This document shows positions 15,299 through 24,635 of a stretch of DNA of 64,000 bases, in pieces. The stretch comes from Clostridia bacterium (GTDB lineage: Bacteria; Bacillota; Clostridia; UMGS1840; HGM11507), in assembly GCA_017414505.1 (NCBI GenBank), contig JAFQLQ010000008.1, positions 1 through 64,000 of the forward strand, read 5' to 3'. Numbering within the stretch: position 1 is the stretch's first letter; each line of letters begins with the position of its first letter. Position numbers and translations under genes: made by a program. The notes beneath the pieces are model-generated. The model did no database searches, was not told the DNA's origin, and saw only the letters and a list, made by a program, of their open reading frames with translations.

Positions 15299-16716
15299 TA
15301 TAATCTGAAATCTCTGCTACCTTTCGCTATTTTTTCAAGATTGTCAATTACAATCTGTTTTACCTTATCGCTGGGAATATTGTTGATTTCCTTTTTAATC
15401 AGCTCAATACCTGCTTTTTTTGTATCCTCAGAAGCGTAATCTTCAAGATATTCCATCAATGTCATAAGAGCATTGGGCTGACAGCAGTTTCCGATTTGTC
15501 CTGTTTTGGCAAGAGACATAAAACGGTCGCCTGTTCTTCCCTCTCTGTAGCAAGCTGTACAGAAGCTCGGAATATATCCCAATTTAATAAGCCAGTTTAC
15601 AACCTCGTCAAGAGTTCTTGTATCGCTTACATCAAACTGTTCGGATTTTGCATCCTCGGGTTCGGGCTCAGCATAACCGCCAACACTCGTTTTAGACCCT
15701 CCGCTTACCTGCGAAATTCCTGCACGAAGCGCCTTTTCACGGCAGGCAACACTTTCTCTTGTGGAAATAATCATACCTGTATAAGGAACAGCAATTCTAA
15801 GGCAGGCAACAATTTTTTCAAATGTTTCGTCGTCAATACCGTTGTCAAATTTATCGGGATCTATATCGTCAGCACGTCTTAATCTGGGAACACTGATGGT
15901 ATGAGGGCCAACACCCTTATAAGCCTCCAGATGCTCTGCGTGCATAAGAATGCCTGCAAAATCGTATCTGTACAGATTAAGTCCGAAAAGAACACCAAGA
16001 CCTACATCGTCAATACCGCCGTCCATAGCTCTATCCATAGCCTCGGTGTGGTAAGCATAATTATGCTTAGGGCCTGTGGGATGAAGCTCTTCGTAGGTTT
16101 CCTTGTTGTAGGTTTCCTGGAAAAGAATATAGGTTCCTATTCCTGCATCCTTTAACTTTTTGTAATTTTCAACGGTTGTTGCCGCAATATTTACATTAAC
16201 ACGTCTTATTGCACCGTTTTTATGCTTTATGGAATAAATTGTATCTATACATTCAAGAATGTATTCAATGGGATTGTTTACGGGATCCTCGCCCGACTCT
16301 AAAGCAAGTCTTTTATGCCCCATATCCTGAAGTGCAATTACTTCCTTTTTAATTTCTTCCTGAGTTAATTTTTTTCTCGGAATATGCTTATTCTGATGGT
16401 GATAAGGGCAGTAAACACAACCGTTTACACAGTAATTGGAAAGATAAAGCGGTGCAAACATAACTATTCTGTTGCCGTAAATATCTTTCTTAATCTGCTC
16501 TGCAAGAGCAAAAATTTCTTTATTTTTTTCTTCAATATCGCATTCCAGCAAAACGGAAGCCTCACGGTGAGTAAGACCTTTTTTCTGCTTTGCTTTTTCA
16601 ATAATTTCTGTAATAAGCTTTTCGTTGCTTTTGTTTTCAAAAGCATATTTAAGTGTTTCTAAAATTTCCTCATGGCTGATAAACTCTTCAGCCTTAGGCG
16701 ACATTACGTCATACAT
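15298..16716 (-). CDS. hydG: [FeFe]-hydrogenase maturase HydG (radical SAM tyrosine lyase)
   Basis: Cleaves tyrosine to provide CO and cyanide for the hydrogenase H-cluster. 472 residues. The radical SAM motif CVNGCVYC (CxxxCxxC, about residue 95) binds the first cluster. The C-terminal CTACYREGRTGDR stretch with Cys-Cys at GNCCQP gives the CX2C-X22-C auxiliary cluster that separates HydG from ThiH. AAAGGTAAT precedes the ATG. First gene of hydG-hydF. Confidence 0.96.
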   Translation of the reverse strand: MYDVMSPKAEEFISHEEILETLKYAFENKSNEKLITEIIEKAKQKKGLTHREASVLLECDIEEKNKEIFALAEQIKKDIYGNRIVMFAPLYLSNYCVNGCVYCPYHHQNKHIPRKKLTQEEIKKEVIALQDMGHKRLALESGEDPVNNPIEYILECIDTIYSIKHKNGAIRRVNVNIAATTVENYKKLKDAGIGTYILFQETYNKETYEELHPTGPKHNYAYHTEAMDRAMDGGIDDVGLGVLFGLNLYRYDFAGILMHAEHLEAYKGVGPHTISVPRLRRADDIDPDKFDNGIDDETFEKIVACLRIAVPYTGMIISTRESVACREKALRAGISQVSGGSKTSVGGYAEPEPEDAKSEQFDVSDTRTLDEVVNWLIKLGYIPSFCTACYREGRTGDRFMSLAKTGQIGNCCQPNALMTLMEYLEDYASEDTKKAGIELIKKEINNIPSDKVKQIVIDNLEKIAKGSRDFRL

Positions 16717-16795
16717 TTTGATTCATTACCTTTCTTCCCACTCTGAGTATATTTAATGCTTTTCTTATCTGTGGGCGGATAAAGTGCATATATAA

Positions 16796-18532
16796 TTACA
16801 TTTTTGTATAAGAACTGTACAAGCCTGCATAAATGCCGTTCTTTTCAAGAAGCTCGTCGTGAGTTCCTGTTTCAACAATACCCTCATCGGTAAGAACAAG
16901 GATTTTTGTGGCATTTTTTATGGTTGTAAGTCTGTGAGCAATAGTAAAGGTTGTTCTGTTTTTTGCAAGCTGTTCAAGGGATTTCTGAACAATCTGCTCA
17001 CTTTCATTGTCAAGTGCCGAGGTTGCCTCATCAAGAATAAGAATAGGCGGATTTTTAAGGAACAGACGGGCAATTGAAATTCTCTGCTTCTGACCGCCCG
17101 AAAGCTTAACGCCTCTCTCACCTACATAGGTATTATACCCATCGGGAAGCTCACTTATAAATTCATCTGCTCCTGCCATTTGAGCGGCTTTTTTAACCTG
17201 CTCAAAGGTAGCGCCGGGCAGACCGTAAACAATATTTTCAAAAACCGTTCCGCAGAAAAGATAAACATCCTGCTGAACAATTCCGATGTTGTTTCTTAAA
17301 GATTTCAGGGTAACATCGGAAATATTTGTTCCGTCTATGTAAATTTTCCCCTCGGTTGTTTCGTAAAATCTTGGAATAAGACTAACAAGTGTGGTTTTAC
17401 CGCCACCCGAAGGCCCTACAATAGCAATATTTTCGCCCTGCTTTACATCTAAATTAATTTTACTTAAAACCTCTTCGTTGGAATCACCGTAATGGAAGCT
17501 TACATTGTCAAACAAAACATTACCCTTGACATTAACAAGCTCTTCTGCGCCTTCTTTATCAGAAATATCAACAGGCTCGTTCATTATCTCATAAAATCTT
17601 TCAATTCCCGTAATACCTCTCTGGAACTGCTCTGTAAATTCAACAATTTTTCTTATGGAGGTAATAAGTGTCTGAATATAAAGAAGATATGCAATCAGAT
17701 CAGAAGCATCAATTTTTCCGTTAAGCATAAAAACCGAGCCAACAACAATCACGCCGATGTACATAACTCCGTCAAAAAATCTTGTACCTGTCTGGAAAAG
17801 CCCCATAAATTTGTAGGCATTTTTCTTTTTATCAAAAAGAAGATGATTTCCCTTTGAAAATTTTTCTTTTTCAAGCTCTTCGTTTGCAAAGCCTTTTACA
17901 ACTCTTATACCAAGCAGACTGTCCTCCAAATCTGCGTTTAACTCGCCTGCCTGCACACGCTGTTCCTTAAAAGCATTTTTCATCTTTTTACGGAAAACAA
18001 TCATAGAAATCAGCATCAGAGGAAGCATAAGGAAAATTATTACCGTAAGCAACAGATTAATTCTTCCGAGAATTATAAATGCTCCGACAATTTTTATTGT
18101 TGCAATAAAAATTTCCTCGGGACAATGATGTGAAAACTCGGTTATATCAAACAAATCGGTTGTCACTCTGCTCATTATCTGACCGACCTTGGCATTATCA
18201 AAGAAATTAAAGGAAAGCCTTTGCAGATGTGCAAATAAATCACTTCTCATATCTGTTTCAAGTCTGGCACCCATAACGTGCCCTGCATACGCCATATAAT
18301 AGTTTGCAACTGTATCCACAATGCGCAAAAACAAATATAAAAGCCCAAGCTTAAGCACCATTGAAAGCACAAGTGCATTCACCTCAACCGCACTTGTTAT
18401 ATACCTTACAATCATAGGAAACACAAGCTCGCACACAGTTGAAAGTGCGGCACAGATAAGGTCTAATATAATTACTCCGATATACGGCTTATAATATTTT
18501 GAAAAATCCTTAAACATTGTCCAAGTTTTCAT
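16796..18532 (-). CDS. ABC transporter, fused permease and ATPase (exporter type)
   Basis: 578-residue half transporter that should act as a dimer in the membrane. Six transmembrane helices occupy about residues 15-315, followed by the ATPase with Walker A GPSGGGKTTL (about 372), signature LSGGQKQR and Walker B ILILDEATSAL. It belongs to the MsbA/LmrA-like lipid or multidrug group; the substrate is unknown. Its ATG overlaps the dxr stop by one base, so it sits at the end of the uppS-cdsA-dxr operon, where rseP is usually found. Confidence 0.92.
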   Translation of the reverse strand: MKTWTMFKDFSKYYKPYIGVIILDLICAALSTVCELVFPMIVRYITSAVEVNALVLSMVLKLGLLYLFLRIVDTVANYYMAYAGHVMGARLETDMRSDLFAHLQRLSFNFFDNAKVGQIMSRVTTDLFDITEFSHHCPEEIFIATIKIVGAFIILGRINLLLTVIIFLMLPLMLISMIVFRKKMKNAFKEQRVQAGELNADLEDSLLGIRVVKGFANEELEKEKFSKGNHLLFDKKKNAYKFMGLFQTGTRFFDGVMYIGVIVVGSVFMLNGKIDASDLIAYLLYIQTLITSIRKIVEFTEQFQRGITGIERFYEIMNEPVDISDKEGAEELVNVKGNVLFDNVSFHYGDSNEEVLSKINLDVKQGENIAIVGPSGGGKTTLVSLIPRFYETTEGKIYIDGTNISDVTLKSLRNNIGIVQQDVYLFCGTVFENIVYGLPGATFEQVKKAAQMAGADEFISELPDGYNTYVGERGVKLSGGQKQRISIARLFLKNPPILILDEATSALDNESEQIVQKSLEQLAKNRTTFTIAHRLTTIKNATKILVLTDEGIVETGTHDELLEKNGIYAGLYSSYTKM

Positions 18533-19683
18533 TATAGCATACTTCCTATCATTTCTTCTGCTTTTTTACGGCTTTCCATATCAGCCGCAACACAGTCGTC
18601 AATACTTTTAATACTGCATTTTCTGTGGTTTTCCACAACAGTTTTAACTACTTTTTCTATATCTGTAAAACGGATTTTTTCTTCTAAAAAATATTTAACT
18701 GCAACTTCATTTGCGCTGTTATAAGCAATTGTACTGCTTTCCCCTTCATTCATACATAAAAATCCAAGCTTTAAAAGTCCGAAGGTATCGGTATCGGGTT
18801 TATAGAATGTGAGTGAAGAATATTTTTCAAAATCAAGCGCTTTTGCACATCCGTCAAGTCTTTCGGGATAAGTTAAGGCATACTGTATGGGAAGCATCAT
18901 AGATGGCACGCCCATCTGTGCAATAACAGAATTATCCGCATATTCCACCATAGAATGAACGACACTTTCCCTGTGGACAACAACTTTTATGTTTTTTGTA
19001 TTAAAAAGCCATCTTGCTTCAATAACTTCAAGGCCTTTGTTCATTAAAGTTGCGCTGTCAATTGTAATTTTCGCCCCCATAGACCAGTTGGGGTGCTTAA
19101 GTGCATCCTTAACGGTAACGTTTTCAAGTTCTTTTCTTGTTTTGCCGAAAAAGGGACCGCCCGAAGCAGTAAGAATAATATTTTTAACCTGTTCCGCTTT
19201 ATTCCCCTGCAAAGCCTGAAAAATGGCACTGTGCTCACTGTCAACAGGGATAATCGGAACATTTTTTTCCTTTGCACGTTCAGTTACAAGTGCGCCTGCA
19301 GTAACAAGTGTTTCCTTATTTGCAAGAGCAATTTTCATCCCTTTGTCAATTCCTGCAATTGTGGGAAGAAGTCCTACACTCCCAACAACCGAAGTAAGAA
19401 GAGTATCGGCATTTGAAAGCTCAACCGCTTCAGTAAGCCTGTCCGCACCGTAAATAACCTTCGTTGGGGTATCCGCAAGCTTTATTTCAAGCTCCTTGCC
19501 TTTGTTTACATCCGAAACGTGGCACAGAGCAGGCTTGAATTTTCTTACCTGCTCTTCCAAAAGAATTATATTGCTGTTGGCACTGATTGCATCAATTTTT
19601 ATACCAAGATGTGCGGAAACTTCAAGAGCCTGAGTACCGATAGAACCGGTAGAGCCTAAAACAGCCAGAGATTTTGTAATCAT
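18532..19683 (-). CDS. dxr: 1-deoxy-D-xylulose 5-phosphate reductoisomerase
   Basis: Second step of the MEP isoprenoid pathway, NADPH-dependent. 383 residues. N-terminal Rossmann motif LGSTGSIGTQALEV; the catalytic-domain blocks PVDSEHSAIFQAL, TASGGPF and the DSATLMNKGLEVIEARWLF segment (metal-binding and substrate residues) are all present. It is placed 10 bp after cdsA. The pathway feeds the undecaprenyl carrier made by UppS upstream. Confidence 0.97.
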   Translation of the reverse strand: MITKSLAVLGSTGSIGTQALEVSAHLGIKIDAISANSNIILLEEQVRKFKPALCHVSDVNKGKELEIKLADTPTKVIYGADRLTEAVELSNADTLLTSVVGSVGLLPTIAGIDKGMKIALANKETLVTAGALVTERAKEKNVPIIPVDSEHSAIFQALQGNKAEQVKNIILTASGGPFFGKTRKELENVTVKDALKHPNWSMGAKITIDSATLMNKGLEVIEARWLFNTKNIKVVVHRESVVHSMVEYADNSVIAQMGVPSMMLPIQYALTYPERLDGCAKALDFEKYSSLTFYKPDTDTFGLLKLGFLCMNEGESSTIAYNSANEVAVKYFLEEKIRFTDIEKVVKTVVENHRKCSIKSIDDCVAADMESRKKAEEMIGSML

Positions 19684-19693
19684 ATAATCACCA

Positions 19694-20479
19694 CTAAATA
19701 AAAAGCATTAAAAATATGTAAGTATAAGGAATGGTTAGAAGAAGCGAATCAAATCTGTCTAAAACACCGCCGTGACCGGGCATAATGTTTCCGAAATCCT
19801 TGATTCCGTATTCACGCTTTATGCAGGAAGCGAAAAGATCGCCCATCTGTGAAAGCACCGAACCGCTCATTCCGAAAGGAATAAGGAAATAAAGCGGAAG
19901 CGAATTGTCAATAAGTCCGAAAACAACGCATCCTATAACTGCGCCCACAATTCCGCCTATTGCACCTTCAACGGTTTTCTTGGGACTTATTTTTTCACAC
20001 AGCTTGTTTTTACCGAAAAATCTGCCTGTGAAATAAGCAAAAGTATCAGTAAGCCACGAAACTATAAAAGGAAGCCACGCAAGAATATTTCCGTTTTCCA
20101 TATTTCTTATGTAACGAAGCATTGAAAAAATAAGAGGAATCGCAAGGGTGAAAAACATCAGCGTTGCGGCATCCTTGGTAGTGAAATCGCCTTTTTCGTG
20201 ATGAGTAAGCATAAGCACAACTCCCGCAAGAAAAACAACGAAAACAAACGCAAAGGTAAGCTTTCCTCCAAGAAAATCACCAAAAGCAAATATAACCGAA
20301 GATAAAATTCCCAAAGGTACTACAACACGGTGCTTATGATAGGAAAAAGCGTGGTAAATTTCCCATAAACCAATCAGCGAAATCAAACAAATTCCAACCG
20401 AAAGCACAGTTTTTTCGGTAAACATTACAATGCAAAATATTATAAGACCTACAAGTCCCGACACAATTCGTGTAAACAT
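19694..20479 (-). CDS. cdsA: Phosphatidate cytidylyltransferase
   Basis: Makes CDP-diacylglycerol from phosphatidate and CTP for phospholipid synthesis. 261 residues, about eight predicted membrane helices. The C-terminal signature MPGHGGVLDRFDSLLL and the upstream SPKKTVEGAIGGIVGA block identify the family. It lies 10 bp downstream of uppS and 10 bp upstream of dxr. Confidence 0.96.
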   Translation of the reverse strand: MFTRIVSGLVGLIIFCIVMFTEKTVLSVGICLISLIGLWEIYHAFSYHKHRVVVPLGILSSVIFAFGDFLGGKLTFAFVFVVFLAGVVLMLTHHEKGDFTTKDAATLMFFTLAIPLIFSMLRYIRNMENGNILAWLPFIVSWLTDTFAYFTGRFFGKNKLCEKISPKKTVEGAIGGIVGAVIGCVVFGLIDNSLPLYFLIPFGMSGSVLSQMGDLFASCIKREYGIKDFGNIMPGHGGVLDRFDSLLLTIPYTYIFLMLFI

Positions 20480-20489
20480 AAAAACTCTC

Positions 20490-21218
20490 CTAAACCCCGC
20501 CGTAACGACGGTTTCTCTTTTGATATTCTATAATGGCATCCGCCAGCATTTTGGGGCTGAAATCGGGCCATAACACATTTGAATAGTAAAATTCGGTATA
20601 AGCCGACTGCCACAGCAGAAAATTGGAAATTCTCTGTTCACCGCTGGGGCGAATCATCAAATCGGGATCGGGCAGACCGTAGGTGTAAAGATGATTGGAA
20701 AACAGCTTTTCATTTATATCCTCAATGTCAATATCACCGTTTTTGTAAAGCTCTGCAACCTCTCTTGTTGCCTTTAAAATTTCATCTCTGCTTCCGTAAT
20801 TTATGGCAAAATTAAAGGTGAAGCCGCCATCCAGATATTTCAGCGAATCCCTTTCAATTTCACGCATTTTATTTCTTAACTTTTCGCTGAGAGGTTTTTT
20901 ATCTCCAAGAAAACGTACAACAGCCTTTCTGTCGCCCATAAGAGCCTTGTAATCCTGAAGTTTTTCGTAAAACAGATTAAAAAGAGCATCAACCTCGTCC
21001 TGCGGACGTTTCCAGTTTTCTGTTGAAAAAGCATAAAGCGTAAGCGTTTTAATACCAATATCATAACAGAAATGAGTGATTCTCTTTAAATTGTCCGCAC
21101 CCTTGAAATGACCTGCGGTTCTGGGCAAGCCTCTTTGCTTTGCCCATCTACCGTTGCCATCCATTATAATGGCAATATGCTTTGGCAGATTGTTTAAATC
21201 AACATTATATGTATTCAT
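20490..21218 (-). CDS. uppS: Isoprenyl transferase / undecaprenyl diphosphate synthase
   Basis: Cis-prenyltransferase that makes the C55 lipid carrier for peptidoglycan. 242 residues. The IIMDGNGRWAKQRGLPR segment holds the catalytic Asp and diphosphate-binding residues, STENWKRP follows, and the C-terminal DPDLMIRPSGEQRISNFLLW is the substrate-binding signature. GAAAGGAAT precedes the ATG. First gene of uppS-cdsA-dxr. Confidence 0.97.
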   Translation of the reverse strand: MNTYNVDLNNLPKHIAIIMDGNGRWAKQRGLPRTAGHFKGADNLKRITHFCYDIGIKTLTLYAFSTENWKRPQDEVDALFNLFYEKLQDYKALMGDRKAVVRFLGDKKPLSEKLRNKMREIERDSLKYLDGGFTFNFAINYGSRDEILKATREVAELYKNGDIDIEDINEKLFSNHLYTYGLPDPDLMIRPSGEQRISNFLLWQSAYTEFYYSNVLWPDFSPKMLADAIIEYQKRNRRYGGV

Positions 21219-21266
21219 AATAAATTCCTTTCAGGGAAGGATTTCCTCCCCTGCCTGTTTTAATAA

Positions 21267-21617
21267 TTATACACAAGCTGTGCAGTTTATTACCTTGTTG
21301 TCCTCATCAAAATCAATTATAAGAATTTTGGGCTGTTCAATATCCTCCGCCGAAAGATAATATTCCATAGTATCCTTCGTGTTGCTTTTAAGACCGTTGA
21401 TTCCAAGAAAATCAATAACCTCCTGACGGTCCATTCCTATAATTTCGCCTTCTCTTATCAGACTGTCCGACATTCTGAAACGGTTTTCCACATCAACATT
21501 CCATTTTTCTCTGGAAAACACTTTTTTATTTTTGTTAATGGTATAAACAACAGCGCCTGCCGCCGCAGAAAGACCTGCAATAACGCCTGTTGTGAAAAGC
21601 TTATTTATTTTTTTCAT
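21267..21617 (-). CDS. Hypothetical membrane-anchored protein
   Basis: 116 residues. One N-terminal membrane segment (about residues 8-28, glycine/alanine-rich), then a soluble part with GMDRQEVIDFLGINGL and a terminal pair of strands (KILIIDFDEDNKVINCT). The layout recalls small BamE/SmpA-like folds that pack a helix with G-x-x-x-x-V-x-x-x-L-G, but similarity is too weak to assign. Between a DUF975 gene (12 bp upstream) and uppS (48 bp downstream), all on one strand. Confidence 0.6.
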   Translation of the reverse strand: MKKINKLFTTGVIAGLSAAAGAVVYTINKNKKVFSREKWNVDVENRFRMSDSLIREGEIIGMDRQEVIDFLGINGLKSNTKDTMEYYLSAEDIEQPKILIIDFDEDNKVINCTACV

Positions 21618-21629
21618 ATATTTACCCTC

Positions 21630-22349
21630 CTAATATTTAGGTTCTTCTTCGTTTATTTCTTCTCTTCTGCCGATAAGCTCATCATAGAATACTGCAAGAG
21701 CAACTTTTTGATACGGTACAAACCACAGCATTAAAATACCCATTGTAAACATTGAGCCTATTATCCACATTACAAAGCTTAGCATTAAGCCGATATATTT
21801 AAGAATATTTCCACGCATAAGGCGAACACTCTGCACCATTGCCTTAAAAGGATTTCTCACTCCGTCGCAGAAAATAAATCCGCATTGAGAAAGATAACAT
21901 TCAGCAATAAAAACGATTACAAGAGCTGCAGAAAACACAATGTTGTAATAAGCCTCGCTTACGTGTAACCACATAGGAAGATACGATGCTATTGCAGCCA
22001 TTCCCATATTAACTGCAGTTGTAATAAGCAAAGGAAAAAACACCTTGTATCCGTCAAACACGTCACCTACATTTGATTCAGAGCGCCTTTTAAATTTAAG
22101 TGTAAACGAAATAACGCCCTGACTAAGCGGCATTAAAAGCAAAAAATTAAGAACATAATATATAATTGTGTTTTTTAGCGGAATTTCTCTTATTTCAAGC
22201 GTTGCAACATCTATCGGAGAAATAATAAACTGCATAATAACAGTAAGAAAGGTTATAAGAACATTAACCTTTATGGGATTTCCCCACTTATTTCTAAGTA
22301 TGTCTCTGGCTTCTTTTTTTATACTGTAAATATCTCGTCTGACTTTCAT
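21630..22349 (-). CDS. DUF975 family integral membrane protein
   Basis: 239 residues with about five to six membrane helices. The N terminus (IKKEARDILRNKWGNPIKVN) is the characteristic DUF975 start, where a basic amphipathic helix leads into the first membrane segment. Function of the family is unknown. It heads the run into the 116-residue protein and uppS. AGAGGTTAAATT lies before the ATG. Confidence 0.8.
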   Translation of the reverse strand: MKVRRDIYSIKKEARDILRNKWGNPIKVNVLITFLTVIMQFIISPIDVATLEIREIPLKNTIIYYVLNFLLLMPLSQGVISFTLKFKRRSESNVGDVFDGYKVFFPLLITTAVNMGMAAIASYLPMWLHVSEAYYNIVFSAALVIVFIAECYLSQCGFIFCDGVRNPFKAMVQSVRLMRGNILKYIGLMLSFVMWIIGSMFTMGILMLWFVPYQKVALAVFYDELIGRREEINEEEPKY

Positions 22350-22442
22350 AATTTAACCTCTTAACGTTCAATTATTTTATCCGGAATCTATCTAATTACT
22401 ATACTCCAAAAAATAAATTTTTTCAAGGATTATCTTGTATTT

Positions 22443-24614
22443 TTATCTTACAGCACGTTGAATAATGTGATTTTTTGAATCTTCACTTAATCCAACAAAC
22501 TGAGCACTGTATCCGCAAACACGTACATACAGATTCTGGTAAAGCTCTTTTAGAGGATTATTTTTAGCTTCTATCAAAAGATTTTTATCAACAATGTTAA
22601 ATTGAATGGAACTGCCCTCCGCTTCAAGAAATCCCTTTACCAGCGAAACAAAAACCGCAATGTTTTTTTCATTGTTTTCAATAACGGGCAAGGTAATTTC
22701 AGCAATAAACGAATCTGCATATTTTGTAAAATCAATTGCTTTCAAGCTGTTTATCACATCGAGAGGACTGTCGGTTTTTACAAATTCCGACGGTGATACT
22801 CCTCGGGATAAAGAGGTGTTTGCCGCTCTGCCATCAGGAGTTGCGCCTGTTTTAACACCTAAATTCCAGTAAAACTCGTGTGGATAAAAAGCAGGCATAT
22901 ATTTTCCGCCTCTGCCGTTCAGTTTTTCGGAAACCTTTGATAAATCATCAAATAATTTTCCGGAAAATTCATTCATAATGTCATTATTGGTACCGTGCTT
23001 TGGCAATTTTTCAACTATGTAGCGTCTTAACTCCTCATTGCCGTTAAAATTATTATTAAGAATATCAAGAAACTCACTTATACTTATTTTTTCATCCTCA
23101 AACACAAGTTTTTTTATAGCATAAAGAGAATCTGCAACAGTAGCCGCACCAACCATAGAAAGCATAGTGCTGTTATATACTGCTCCTCCTTCTGTTATGT
23201 CCAGCCCCTTTTCTATGGGACCTGTAACAGTTGAAGAATAAAGCGGCATCGGATCAAATTTCCACCATAGTTTTTCATATTTATTTTTTATTTCCGATAT
23301 ATAGTTATGGTATTCCCTTACACCTGATATAAATTCGCGGTAAAATTCATCATAATTTTTACAGTTACGGTTGTTTTCCATAACCCTTAAAAGAATTCCC
23401 GGAACATTTATCCAGCTGTCTGCCCTTGTGCAAACTTCTGTGTTTGCAAGCACAACCTCGTGGCACCCGCCGCCAAGATACAGTCTTGCGTCCTCAATTT
23501 TCTGCCCCATTTTAACTCTTGATGCTACAATTACATCATCGTTATGCATCATAACACAGGGCAGATTAGCAAGCTGTACTTTTGCGATATGTTCAATAAA
23601 CTTGTCAGAACTTTTCTTTGAAATACGGCAGTTTATTTTTGTTCCTATCGCCTTTAAATCAATTACCGTATCAAGAATAATATCAGTAAGCTCATTGTAA
23701 ACAAGCTCACCGTTTTCGTCACATCCGCCAAGCTCAATGGTGGTAGATGTTTCGTGATAAGTATATTTTTTTGTGTCAAAACGTATTTCGGTATAGGTAA
23801 TTAAATCCGCAATAAGGCTTGCGGCATCTTCTTTGCTTATCACACCGCTTTTAATATCATTTATGTAATAAGGGAAAAGCAGTCTGTCAAGATGTCCCCA
23901 AGTGCTTATACCAATTCCCTCAAGAGAACTGATACATTCACGGCAAAAAGCGATTGTATTAAGAGCTTCATAAAAGCTTTGCGGTGGCTGCTCGGGGCAA
24001 CGCTTTGCCGCAGAAGCAATTTTAAGATAATGAGCCTTTTTTGTTTCATCGCAAGAAATCTCTGCAAGTCTTGCAGCCTCTTTTTCAAAACGGTGCTGTA
24101 ATTTTATTAAAGCATTAAGGCTTTTTATAACACTTCTGTAAAAGCTTTTCTTTTTTTCATTACTTTCAGCCTTAAGCTTGGCTTCAGCTTCGCTTATTAT
24201 GCCGGAAATTCCCATTTTTAAAATTTTATCGTATCCCAGGCACAGATGGTCATAACCAACAGGACTCCATCCGTAAAACAATCCGCTTTCAACGTCATTC
24301 TTTAATTCATCGGTGTAAAGCTTATGCCATTCATCGTAGTGCGAAAGCTTAAGACGGGTTGAAGTTTGGGATTCAATTCCGCCCCAGTCGTAACGTATTC
24401 TTCCCGATGAAAATTCAAAAAACAAAGGAGTATTTTCAAATATCTTAACATTACCTTCACTGCAAAGAACCTCGTGAATACAGCTTTTAAGCTCATAAGA
24501 AGATAAACCGCTGTTTTTACGGATTTCTGAATCTATCTTTTCGCAAAGCTCCGCATTCTGATTATCAAAAGAAATATAATAATTTTCAAGCTCATTTTTC
24601 AGTAATTCTTTCAT
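22443..24614 (-). CDS. Glycyl radical enzyme of the pyruvate formate-lyase superfamily, substrate unknown
   Basis: 723 residues. C-terminal glycyl radical motif RVCGYSAQF, with the radical Gly at residue 701. The catalytic cysteine loop reads GGGCHEV with Cys384, the position of the superfamily GCxE motif. The segment TGATPDGRAANTSLSRGVSPS (about 615) is also typical. It does not match PflB, choline lyase or glycerol dehydratase patterns that I can recall, so the reaction is open. No activating enzyme gene is in the window, and an activase must be supplied in trans. It follows a metallophosphoesterase gene by 21 bp. Confidence 0.85.
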   Translation of the reverse strand: MKELLKNELENYYISFDNQNAELCEKIDSEIRKNSGLSSYELKSCIHEVLCSEGNVKIFENTPLFFEFSSGRIRYDWGGIESQTSTRLKLSHYDEWHKLYTDELKNDVESGLFYGWSPVGYDHLCLGYDKILKMGISGIISEAEAKLKAESNEKKKSFYRSVIKSLNALIKLQHRFEKEAARLAEISCDETKKAHYLKIASAAKRCPEQPPQSFYEALNTIAFCRECISSLEGIGISTWGHLDRLLFPYYINDIKSGVISKEDAASLIADLITYTEIRFDTKKYTYHETSTTIELGGCDENGELVYNELTDIILDTVIDLKAIGTKINCRISKKSSDKFIEHIAKVQLANLPCVMMHNDDVIVASRVKMGQKIEDARLYLGGGCHEVVLANTEVCTRADSWINVPGILLRVMENNRNCKNYDEFYREFISGVREYHNYISEIKNKYEKLWWKFDPMPLYSSTVTGPIEKGLDITEGGAVYNSTMLSMVGAATVADSLYAIKKLVFEDEKISISEFLDILNNNFNGNEELRRYIVEKLPKHGTNNDIMNEFSGKLFDDLSKVSEKLNGRGGKYMPAFYPHEFYWNLGVKTGATPDGRAANTSLSRGVSPSEFVKTDSPLDVINSLKAIDFTKYADSFIAEITLPVIENNEKNIAVFVSLVKGFLEAEGSSIQFNIVDKNLLIEAKNNPLKELYQNLYVRVCGYSAQFVGLSEDSKNHIIQRAVR

Positions 24615-24635
24615 TTGTTGTTTTGCTCCTTGTTT

